Origin: Bacillota bacterium
GTDB taxonomy: Bacteria > Bacillota > Clostridia > Acetivibrionales > DSM-1351
DNA length: 11,292 bases
Reading direction: 5' to 3'
NCBI GenBank assembly: GCA_023426005.1
Contig: JAFABO010000242.1
Span: 1 to 11,292, forward strand
How positions within the stretch are numbered: the stretch's first letter is position 1; each line of letters begins with the position of its first letter. Of this stretch, positions 1 through 6,018 are shown in pieces. The position numbers and the translations under genes are program-made. The notes under the pieces were generated by a model that had not been told where the DNA came from, searched no databases, and saw nothing but the letters and a program-made list of their open reading frames with translations.

Positions 1-195
1 CATGAAATAAGATGCACAGTTAAAAACAATTGCGGTAAATTGTCGACGAAGGTAAAGTGGTTTTGCCGGCAAAGCAGCAGGACGATGCTTTGAGCTTCAA
101 AACGAGACAGGATGTCGAGTTTGAGCGGCGGTAAAACCGCTTTAAATGAGGCGATACAATTTTCGTAATTGTTTTGGGGGCGTCCTTATTTCATG
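1..195 (+). ncRNA. Structured noncoding RNA, about 195 nt, possibly raiA class
   Basis: This stretch has no credible ORF but is dense in helices. Bases 1-10 pair with 186-195, and 11-15 pair with 180-184 leaving C185 bulged, giving a 15-bp closing stem. Inside are hairpins 26-31/38-43 (ACAATT/AATTGT), 71-76/86-91 (AAAGCA/TGCTTT), 106-109/113-116 (GACA/TGTC), 128-132/136-140 (GCGGT/ACCGC) and 156-161/167-172 (ACAATT/AATTGT again). Loop bases 80-84 (GGACG) can also pair with 181-185 (CGTCC), a possible pseudoknot. The closing stem contains a T13/G182 pair, which is G-U in plus-strand RNA but an A-C mismatch on the other strand, so the RNA is probably plus-strand. Size and architecture recall large clostridial RNAs such as raiA; I could not run a covariance model, so the class is a guess. 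A small inverted-repeat mobile element is the main alternative. It begins at the window edge, so its promoter and any stem extension are not visible. Confidence 0.6.
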
Positions 196-295
196 AAGTT
201 AGTACGGAAGTTACCAGTTGATATAAAAAAATTACACAGGTAAAGCAGTAAGTAAATTAACTAGCACAACGCGTTAAATAAAGAGCTTTAAAAAA
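196..295. other. AT-rich spacer, nothing recognised
   Basis: This lies between the structured RNA and the vanRS promoter region. I see no ORF with a ribosome binding site, no hairpin followed by a U-run, and no repeat. The structured RNA therefore has no obvious intrinsic terminator directly downstream. Confidence 0.5.
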
Positions 296-317
296 TTAAG
301 CAAATCTTAATATTTGG
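296..317 (+). promoter_or_regulatory. Putative VanR-binding tandem repeat upstream of vanRS
   Basis: Two 11-bp half sites sit head to tail: TTAAGCAAATC (296-306) and TTAATATTTGG (307-317). Direct repeats with an 11-bp period are the usual binding pattern of OmpR/PhoB-family regulators. The core AAATCTTAA (302-310) recurs at 2251-2259 upstream of the ligase gene, and in both places the -10 hexamer begins exactly 43 bp after the start of the core. Binding by VanR is inferred. Confidence 0.55.
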
Positions 318-341
318 ATTGAATAATTGAAGAAAATAATA

Positions 342-359
342 TGCTATAATTTTTATAGC
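342..359 (+). promoter_or_regulatory. Extended -10 promoter of vanRS with an overlapping inverted repeat
   Basis: TATAAT at 345-350 is preceded by TG at 342-343, giving an extended -10 element (TGcTATAAT). No good -35 is present at 16-18 bp spacing, which fits an activator-dependent promoter. A perfect inverted repeat, GCTATAA (343-349) and TTATAGC (353-359) with a 3-bp centre, covers the -10 and the probable start-site region. It could be an operator or just a consequence of the AT-rich promoter. Confidence 0.6.
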
Positions 360-405
360 TTAATTCAGTCAAAAAATTTCAATCATGAATATAAGGTGGT
401 AAAAA

Positions 406-1101
406 GTGGGTATTAATATACTTGTTGTCGACGATGAAAAAGAAATAGCCGATCTGGTAGAATTATATCTGATAAATGAAAATTACAGTGTGGATAAGTT
501 TTACAGTCCTTTAGAAGCTATGAACAGCATTGATAACAGCAAATATGATCTGGCCTTGCTGGATGTTATGATGCCTGAAATGGACGGGTTTACCCTGTGC
601 AAGAAAATAAGAGAGAAGTATAATTTTCCTGTTATCATGCTGACTGCAAAGGTTGAGGAATTGGACAAGATAACAGGTCTTACTCTTGGTGCCGATGATT
701 ATATCACAAAACCTTTCAGTCCGCTGGAGATGGTTGCCAGGGTAAAGGCACAGCTCAGAAGATTTACAAGGTATAATGAAGGTGTACAGCAGAGCAATGA
801 TATTCTCGAGGTTTCGGGACTGGTCATGAACAGGACAACCCATCACTGCACTTTAAATGAAACACCGCTCATGCTCACCCCCATTGAGTTTTCGATTCTC
901 TGGCTGCTGTGTGAAAACAGGGGGCAGGTTATCAATTCGGAAAAATTGTTCCAGGAGGTATGGGGAGAGAAATATTTTGCCGGCAGTAACAATACTGTAA
1001 TGGTACATATCAGGCATCTCCGGGAAAAAATGCAGGAACCCCCGGGAAATCCCAAATTTATTAAAACCGTGTGGGGAGTTGGATATAAGATTGAAAAGTG
1101 A
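406..1101 (+). CDS. vanR: VanR-type response regulator (OmpR family)
   Basis: A 231-residue two-domain regulator of normal family length. The N-terminal receiver domain (about 3-117) shows the acidic pair D9/D10, phosphoacceptor D53 in LLDVMMPEMDG, T80 and K102 in the TKPF motif. The C-terminal winged-helix DNA-binding domain (about 132-230) carries the typical VINSEKLFQEVW and NTVMVHIRHLREKM segments and ends with TVWGVGYKI. Translation starts at a GTG with AGGTGG (394-399) six bases upstream. The gene overlaps the start of the kinase gene and lies ahead of a D-Ala:D-Ser-type ligase and a serine racemase, so it is the likely activator of that resistance set once phosphorylated by VanS. From the protein alone it could belong to any PhoB/VanR-like system; the van assignment rests on the neighbours. 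Confidence 0.88.
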   Translation: MGINILVVDDEKEIADLVELYLINENYSVDKFYSPLEAMNSIDNSKYDLALLDVMMPEMDGFTLCKKIREKYNFPVIMLTAKVEELDKITGLTLGADDYITKPFSPLEMVARVKAQLRRFTRYNEGVQQSNDILEVSGLVMNRTTHHCTLNETPLMLTPIEFSILWLLCENRGQVINSEKLFQEVWGEKYFAGSNNTVMVHIRHLREKMQEPPGNPKFIKTVWGVGYKIEK

Positions 1102-2227
1102 TTTCAGACGGGTCAAAACTAAAATAATGCTTCAAATTCTCCTGACAGGCTTAATCACAGTTGTTGTTGGCTTGTTCATTCTTCACTTTTTAATAGACGA
1201 CGCCTTGCAGAAACCTTTTGCGGAAGGCTTTGTATCCCTGCTGCAAAGGTTTTTTCACATAGACTATTGGAATGCTGCCGGTGTTTATGCAATCATATTC
1301 AGAAACAACAAGGGACTGCTTCTTGGAATAGGCTTTGTCTTTTTATTATTGATCTTTATATATGTAGCCATGTCAAGGTTTACACGCTATTTCAAAAATA
1401 TAAGCGAAGGCATTGACCAGCTTGTAAATGAATCAGAGGACCCTATTACTTTGCCGTCTGAGCTGGAATTTATAGAGACAAAGCTCAATACGGTTAAAAG
1501 CACCCTGGAAAAAAGAAGGGACGCCGCTCTTGAGAGTGAAAGAAGGAAAAATGACCTTGTGGTTTATCTGGCCCATGATATTAAAACACCTCTCACATCT
1601 GTTATAGGGTATCTGAGCCTCTTGAACGAAGCTCCGGATATGCCGCTGGAGCAGAGGATAAAGTATACGGGAATAACACTTGAAAAGGCATACCGCCTTG
1701 AGCAGCTGATTAACGAATTCTTTGAAATAACAAGATTCAATCTCCAGACCATAAATCTTATAAAAGAAGATGTAAATCTTACAATGATGCTGGAACAGCT
1801 GGCCGATGAATTCTATCCCATCCTCGCTCCCCGGAATAAAGAGGCAGTGGTTGAGGCAGGAGAGAATATTATGATCTATGCCGATTCTGACAAGCTGGGA
1901 CGTGTTTTTAACAATATACTTAAGAATGCCGCTGCCTACAGCTATGATAACAGTTCAATAAACATATCTGCAATTTCAGAGGGAGAAAATATTATAATCA
2001 GATTCAGGAATAAAGGAAAAATGATACCTTCCGATAGGCTGGATTCTATTTTTGAAAAATTCTACCGCCTGGATTCTGCAAGGTCCTCCAATACCGGCGG
2101 TACAGGGCTGGGCCTGGCAATTGCAAAAGAAATCGTGGTTTTACACGGAGGAACTATTTCTGCCGAGAGCAATGAAGTATATACTCAATTTATAGTATCC
2201 CTGCCTGTAAAAAACATAGGCGTTTAA
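1079..2227 (+). CDS. vanS: VanS-type membrane sensor histidine kinase
   Basis: A kinase of about 380 residues, the partner of the regulator it overlaps. Two membrane segments (about 17-39 and 79-98) bracket a short extracytoplasmic loop of roughly 40 residues, the usual VanS layout. A linker follows, then the dimerisation/phosphotransfer helix with H166 in LAHDIKTPLTSVIGY. The ATP-binding domain shows an N box (NNILKNAAAYS, 278-288), an F box (IFEKFYRLD) and a G2 box (GTGLGLAIAK, 341-350). All catalytic boxes are present, so it should be active. The signal could be the glycopeptide or a cell-wall intermediate, which the sequence cannot tell. The start is uncertain: TTG at 1079 overlaps vanR by 23 bp but has the GGGGAG directly against it. 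TTG at 1091 (378 residues) has better spacing from purine-rich sequence. Confidence 0.87.
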   Translation: MDIRLKSDFRRVKTKIMLQILLTGLITVVVGLFILHFLIDDALQKPFAEGFVSLLQRFFHIDYWNAAGVYAIIFRNNKGLLLGIGFVFLLLIFIYVAMSRFTRYFKNISEGIDQLVNESEDPITLPSELEFIETKLNTVKSTLEKRRDAALESERRKNDLVVYLAHDIKTPLTSVIGYLSLLNEAPDMPLEQRIKYTGITLEKAYRLEQLINEFFEITRFNLQTINLIKEDVNLTMMLEQLADEFYPILAPRNKEAVVEAGENIMIYADSDKLGRVFNNILKNAAAYSYDNSSINISAISEGENIIIRFRNKGKMIPSDRLDSIFEKFYRLDSARSSNTGGTGLGLAIAKEIVVLHGGTISAESNEVYTQFIVSLPVKNIGV

Positions 2228-2244
2228 TAAATCTAAATAATATT

Positions 2245-2266
2245 GTAATGAAATCTTAAGGATTTG
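2245..2266 (+). promoter_or_regulatory. Second copy of the putative VanR-binding tandem repeat, upstream of the ligase
   Basis: The half sites GTAATGAAATC (2245-2255) and TTAAGGATTTG (2256-2266) match the pair upstream of vanR. AAATCTTAA is identical in both, and AAATC/GATTT also form a small dyad here. The site lies 18 bp past the vanS stop codon and ends 27 bp before the -10 of the ligase promoter. Confidence 0.55.
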
Positions 2267-2271
2267 ATAAG

Positions 2272-2299
2272 CTGAAATTAAAGAACAACCTGTTAAAAT
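2272..2299 (+). promoter_or_regulatory. Probable promoter of the ligase-vanT unit
   Basis: TAAAAT (2294-2299) is preceded by TG at 2291-2292, an extended -10 matching the vanRS promoter in form. A weak -35, CTGAAA (2272-2277), lies 16 bp upstream. Transcription would start near 2306. TACAAT at 2304-2309 is an alternative -10. The identical 43-bp offset from the repeat core in both promoters is the main support. Confidence 0.5.
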
Positions 2300-2340
2300 T
2301 GACTACAATGAAGTTGTCAGTTGAGCAGGTTGTTTTTTTA
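2281..2340 (+). terminator. Hairpin and U-run after vanS, overlapping the ligase promoter
   Basis: AACAACCTG (2284-2292) pairs perfectly with CAGGTTGTT (2326-2334), followed by five more T residues. A U-G pair inside and a G-U plus A-U pairs outside lengthen the stem. An inner helix, ACTACAA (2302-2308) with TTGTcAGT (2314-2321), fills the loop. This should terminate transcripts arriving from vanRS. The left arm lies within the promoter of the next unit, so RNA starting near 2306 would lack it and escape. Confidence 0.6.
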
Positions 2341-2378
2341 CTAAAGCTTTTCAGGACAATAAACAGGGAGATAAATAT

Positions 2379-3428
2379 ATGTTAAAGAAAAAAGTAGCTG
2401 TTATTTTCGGAGGCTGTTCCCCGGAATATGAAGTTTCTTTAAATTCAGCTTTTTCAGTTGTGAAAAACCTTAACAGGGATTTATATGAGGTTGTATTAGT
2501 GGGTATTACCGGAGAAGGAAATTGGTTCAGATATTTCGGAGAGGAAAAAGCAATTAAAAATGACACCTGGCATTTGGATAAGAATTGCAGACCGGCTGTC
2601 TTTTCTCCTGACAGAAACAGTTCTGCACTTATTGAATTTTGTGAGGACAGATTTGTAACAACGCAAATTGATGTAGTTTTTCCTGTCCTGCACGGAAAGA
2701 ACGGTGAAGATGGTACGGTTCAAGGTTTACTTGAGCTTGCCGGCATTCCCTTTGTGGGCTGTGGTACATTGAGTTCTTCACTGTGCATGGATAAGGACCT
2801 TGCTCACAAAATAGCCCAAACTGCCGGTGTCAGGGTTCCTCCCTCAATAACTGCAATGAAATACACAGGTATTGAGGAGATTATTAAAAAAACAGAAACT
2901 CTGAGATATCCTCTGTTCGTAAAGCCTGCCAGAGCAGGCTCCTCCTTTGGGATTACCAGAACAGGTGAGAGGGAAGAACTGTATGAGGCGGTAAGGGAAG
3001 CCTTCAAACATGATTCGAAAATTGTAATAGAAGAAGGGATAGAGGGCTTTGAAGTGGGTTGTGCGGTACTGGGAAATGATGAGCTTATAATAGGCGAAGT
3101 TGATGAAATAGAGCTTCTGAAGGGTTTCTTTGATTACAATGAAAAATATACCCTTGCTTCCTCCAGAATTCATATGCCGGCGCGAATAGACTTAAGGACT
3201 GCCGAAAGAATCAAGGAAACAGCTCTGAAACTCTATAAAGCACTATGCTGCAAGGGCTTTGCAAGAGTTGACATGTTTCTGACGCCCGCCGGCAATATAG
3301 TATTTAATGAAGTTAATACCATTCCGGGCTTTACGGCCCACAGCAGATATCCAAAAATGCTGGGCGGCATAGGCATCTCCTTTGGGGAGCTTCTGGACAA
3401 GCTCATTTCATTGGCCCAAAAGAATTAA
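2379..3428 (+). CDS. vanG: VanG-type D-alanine:D-serine ligase
   Basis: A cytoplasmic ATP-grasp ligase of 349 residues, normal for the Ddl/Van family, joining D-Ala to a second D-amino or hydroxy acid for the end of the peptidoglycan stem. The N-terminal GGCSPEYEVSL (11-21) has the EYxVSL form of D-Ser-type enzymes; D-lactate types have EHDVS. FPVLHGKNGEDGTVQG (101-116), the ATP-binding FVKPARAGSSFG (180-191), the omega-loop FFDYNEKYTL (250-259), FARVDMF (294-300) and the metal-binding NEVNTIPGFT (310-319) are all intact. The omega loop and the racemase gene downstream argue for D-Ala-D-Ser rather than D-Ala-D-Lac. AGGGAG at 2365-2370 precedes the ATG by 8 bases. A housekeeping D-Ala:D-Ala ligase is the alternative, but the vanRS and vanT context makes that unlikely. 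Confidence 0.88.
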   Translation: MLKKKVAVIFGGCSPEYEVSLNSAFSVVKNLNRDLYEVVLVGITGEGNWFRYFGEEKAIKNDTWHLDKNCRPAVFSPDRNSSALIEFCEDRFVTTQIDVVFPVLHGKNGEDGTVQGLLELAGIPFVGCGTLSSSLCMDKDLAHKIAQTAGVRVPPSITAMKYTGIEEIIKKTETLRYPLFVKPARAGSSFGITRTGEREELYEAVREAFKHDSKIVIEEGIEGFEVGCAVLGNDELIIGEVDEIELLKGFFDYNEKYTLASSRIHMPARIDLRTAERIKETALKLYKALCCKGFARVDMFLTPAGNIVFNEVNTIPGFTAHSRYPKMLGGIGISFGELLDKLISLAQKN

Positions 3429-3486
3429 AAAGTAATCATTAGCAGCAGGAGATAATTTAATAATCTCTCAGTGGTTTGGAGTAAAA

Positions 3487-3570
3487 ATGAAAACAGATAT
3501 AAATGACAATATGGAGGAATGGAAATGTATGAAAAGAGATATGCCGGTCTGGATTATTTTAGATTGGTAG
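3487..3570 (+). CDS. Possible 27-codon upstream ORF overlapping the vanT start
   Basis: An ATG at 3487, five bases after a GGAG (3478-3481), opens a 27-codon frame ending at a TAG (3568-3570). It overlaps the beginning of vanT in another frame by about 46 bp. The peptide (MKTDINDNMEEWKCMKRD...) has no signal peptide or known motif. If translated, ribosomes would cross the vanT ribosome binding site and could couple or modulate vanT translation. It may be chance. Confidence 0.25.
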   Translation: MKTDINDNMEEWKCMKRDMPVWIILDW

Positions 3571-5795
3571 CCGCACTGCTGATAGTTTCAATCCATACTT
3601 TCCCGCTGCTTTCCATCAGCCCGGAGGCAAACTTCTTTCTAACGCATGTTCTGGCGAGAGTTGCAGTTCCCTTCTTTTTAATGACCACAGGGTTCTTTTT
3701 GATGCCCGGAATAACAAATGAAAAAGAGGCTGTTAAGCAGAAAACAAATTTAAATAGTAAAAATATTTTTGATACAAAAACAGTAAATAAAACAAGACTG
3801 AACGGATTTATAAAAAAGACGGCCCTCCTTTATGGAGCAGCTATATTATTGTACCTGCCTGTAAATATATATACAGGAGCAATAAAAGAGCTGCTCTCAC
3901 CGGCGGGAATAATCAAGGGACTTGTTTTTGAAGGCACATTTTATCACCTGTGGTATTTGCCGGCCAGTATATTGGGAGTTATAATCGTTTGCGGCCTATA
4001 CAGCAAATTAAAGCCCGGGGCGGTGCTTGGTGTTACAACGTTCCTTTACCTGCTTGCCCTGTTGGGAGACAGCTACTATGGTATTTCGGAACAGGTTGCC
4101 TTTTTAAATGGATTTTATAATGTGCTTTTTATGTTTTTTGACCACACCTGTAACGGACTGCTGATGGCACCTGTTTTTATTGCTCTGGGAGGGGTTATAG
4201 CCGCTGCCGGCAAGCAGTATTCAAATAAAATTTGCCTTACGGGGCTGTCGGCCGCGGCAGTGTTTTTGCTTGCAGAGGGAAGCTTCCTGACCCGGCAGGG
4301 AATACAGCATCAATACAGCATGTATATAATGCTCCTGCCGGCCATGTTCTTTCTGTTTCACCTGCTGCTGAACTGCAGGGGCAAAGCCGAAAAACAGCTG
4401 AGAACATTATCAATGCTTATATATATAGTACATCCCATGTGCATTATAGCCGTGAGGGGCTTTGCCAAAGCTGTTAACCTGACATCCTTACTTATTGACA
4501 ACAGTATGCTTCATTTTATTGCTGTCCTGGCAATGTCAATTTTGTGCTCGGTTCTTGTTATGACCTTTTGGAGAAAGAGGAATAAATGCCGGAAGACGGA
4601 CAGGGCATGGGCTGAAATCAACCTGGAAAGCCTTGAAAATAATATATCTCAGTTCAGAAGGATATTGCCTGAAAGCTGCGGCATCATGGCCGTTGTTAAG
4701 GCAAACGCCTATGGACACGGGGATGTTGAAATATCCCGGGAGCTGAACAATATCGGGGTGAATGCCTTTGCGGTTGCAACCGTCAGTGAGGGTATAAGGC
4801 TTAGAAAAAACGGTATAAGGGGAGAAATTCTGATCCTGGGATATACACTGCCCGATGAAGCCTCACTGCTTAAGCAATATGATTTGACCCAGACAGTAGT
4901 TGATCTCAGCTACGCAAGGAGGTTAAATTCCCAAAACGAAAAAATAAAGGTTCACGTAAAAATAGATACAGGAATGCACAGGCTGGGTGAGAGGTTTGAT
5001 AATATGAATAATCTGACTGGTATTTTCCAATGCAGGAATCTCCTTATTAAAGGTACTTTTTCTCATTTGAGTGCTGCAGACAGCCTTGAGCCGGAGGATG
5101 TGGAATTTACACATTTTCAGATAGAAAGATTTTATAAAACGCTGGACAGGCTGAAGGCTGCCGGCTTTAATCCGGGTAAAATACACCTTCAAAGCAGTTA
5201 TGGCGTACTGAACTACCCATACCTCAAATGTGACTATGCCAGAATCGGTATAGCGATGTATGGCGTACTGAGCAGCCGGGAATATGAAACCAGGGTGCCT
5301 GTTTCCCTTCAGCCGGTACTGTCCATGAAGGCCAGGATTACTTTGACAAAAGAGATAGGTGGAAATGAACGAATAGGGTACGGACATCATTTCATATCCG
5401 GTAAAAAAACCAGAATTGCAGTCGTATCTGCCGGCTATGCCGACGGTATACCCAGTAATCTTTCCTGCCGGAAAGGGCAGGTTATAATCAACGGAAGGAA
5501 GGCAGGGATTGTGGGAAGGATATGTATGGATCAGCTCCTGGTGGACATAACGGATATACCCGGAATAGAGCAGGGTGACATCGCAATATTTATCGGACGT
5601 GACGGGAACGAATATATCAGTGCCGAAAGTGTTGCCGCCCAAGCCGGCACTCTGACAAATGAGCTCCTTTCCAGGCTCGGCTTCAGGGTGTCCCGGAATA
5701 TTATAGATAATAGAGCCAATACTGCCAAAAGCAGAGTTCCTGTAAATTTAAAAAATACATTGTCCTCATGGAAATTCTCAATAAAATCTTCATAA
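3525..5795 (+). CDS. vanT: VanT-type membrane-bound serine racemase (acyltransferase-3 domain fused to PLP racemase)
   Basis: A 756-residue fusion. Residues about 8-355 form a polytopic acyltransferase-3-type membrane domain with roughly ten helices and the family R-x10-H motif (R13...H24, LDYFRLVAALLIVSIHTF). Residues about 360-720 are an Alr-type racemase. The PLP lysine is K392 in VVKANAYGHG, the second base is Y619 in RIGYGHHF, and ICMDQLLVDIT follows. Where alanine racemases have the substrate-pocket Tyr of the NYEVP motif (Tyr354 in Geobacillus), this protein has Asn (N712, in LTNELLS), as reported for VanTG, so it should make D-Ser from L-Ser at the membrane. The start is ATG 3525 because GGAGG (3513-3517) is 7 bases upstream; the in-frame ATG at 3519 sits too close. 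Oddities are a hydrophilic Asn/Lys-rich loop at about 68-98 and a basic tail of about 30 residues after the racemase core. L-Ser import by the membrane domain is suggested for the family, not proven here. Confidence 0.88.
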   Translation: MYEKRYAGLDYFRLVAALLIVSIHTFPLLSISPEANFFLTHVLARVAVPFFLMTTGFFLMPGITNEKEAVKQKTNLNSKNIFDTKTVNKTRLNGFIKKTALLYGAAILLYLPVNIYTGAIKELLSPAGIIKGLVFEGTFYHLWYLPASILGVIIVCGLYSKLKPGAVLGVTTFLYLLALLGDSYYGISEQVAFLNGFYNVLFMFFDHTCNGLLMAPVFIALGGVIAAAGKQYSNKICLTGLSAAAVFLLAEGSFLTRQGIQHQYSMYIMLLPAMFFLFHLLLNCRGKAEKQLRTLSMLIYIVHPMCIIAVRGFAKAVNLTSLLIDNSMLHFIAVLAMSILCSVLVMTFWRKRNKCRKTDRAWAEINLESLENNISQFRRILPESCGIMAVVKANAYGHGDVEISRELNNIGVNAFAVATVSEGIRLRKNGIRGEILILGYTLPDEASLLKQYDLTQTVVDLSYARRLNSQNEKIKVHVKIDTGMHRLGERFDNMNNLTGIFQCRNLLIKGTFSHLSAADSLEPEDVEFTHFQIERFYKTLDRLKAAGFNPGKIHLQSSYGVLNYPYLKCDYARIGIAMYGVLSSREYETRVPVSLQPVLSMKARITLTKEIGGNERIGYGHHFISGKKTRIAVVSAGYADGIPSNLSCRKGQVIINGRKAGIVGRICMDQLLVDITDIPGIEQGDIAIFIGRDGNEYISAESVAAQAGTLTNELLSRLGFRVSRNIIDNRANTAKSRVPVNLKNTLSSWKFSIKSS

Positions 5796-5858
5796 CCATT
5801 TATTACGTTTAACAATTCTACTACAAGTCTTAAAAAATAATCTGCCAGTTTACTCAGA

Positions 5859-5891
5859 TGTATACCGGAAATATCCTGTATACACTTTTTA
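5859..5891 (+). terminator. Intrinsic terminator after vanT
   Basis: TGTATAC (5859-5865) pairs with GTATACA (5878-5884). After one mismatch an inner GG/CC pair closes the loop AAATAT. The stem is followed by C and five T residues. It lies 64 bp past the vanT stop and marks the end of the van transcript. Confidence 0.6.
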
Positions 5892-5934
5892 TATTGTGTT
5901 GCTTAAAATAGCTATCATTTCTCGAAAAATATAG

Positions 5935-5984
5935 TATAATGTACTTTATGTGTATTATACCAGGCTGAAGTACAATTCAGTACA
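5935..5984 (+). promoter_or_regulatory. Likely promoter and repeat-containing leader of the HAD hydrolase gene
   Basis: A consensus -10, TATAAT, lies at 5935-5940; no convincing -35 is seen at standard spacing. Downstream are three GTAC-centred sites: TGTACT (5940-5945), AAGTACA (5968-5974) and CAGTACA (5978-5984), the last two 10 bp apart. CTGAA/TTCAG (5965-5969 and 5976-5980) form a dyad between them. These could be operator sites; no regulator is identifiable. Confidence 0.4.
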
Positions 5985-6018
5985 GCATTTTTATGACAGG
6001 GTTTTTTAGGAGGATGGC

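Noticed and set aside
62..73. The 12-bp perfect palindrome TTTGCCGGCAAA as a protein-binding operator
   Set aside because: It lies inside the structured RNA, not near a promoter, and one half overlaps a helix arm; GCCGGC-type strings are frequent across this window.
112..168. An 18-codon frame inside the structured RNA starting at ATG 112
   Set aside because: It has no ribosome binding site at suitable spacing and every codon falls in predicted helices; RNA structure explains the sequence better.
2228..2378. T-box or other riboswitch between vanS and the ligase
   Set aside because: The region is only about 150 nt, has no T-box sequence or specifier-loop pattern, and is adequately explained by a promoter plus terminator.
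2379..3428. Housekeeping D-Ala:D-Ala ligase (Ddl) identity
   Set aside because: The EYxVSL motif, the FDYNEKYTL omega loop and the vanRS/vanT neighbours fit D-Ser-type Van ligases better.
4923..5642. A 239-residue antisense frame within the vanT racemase domain
   Set aside because: It lies wholly opposite a domain with all catalytic motifs intact, its translation is Tyr/Ile-rich with no recognisable domain, and no start signal was seen.
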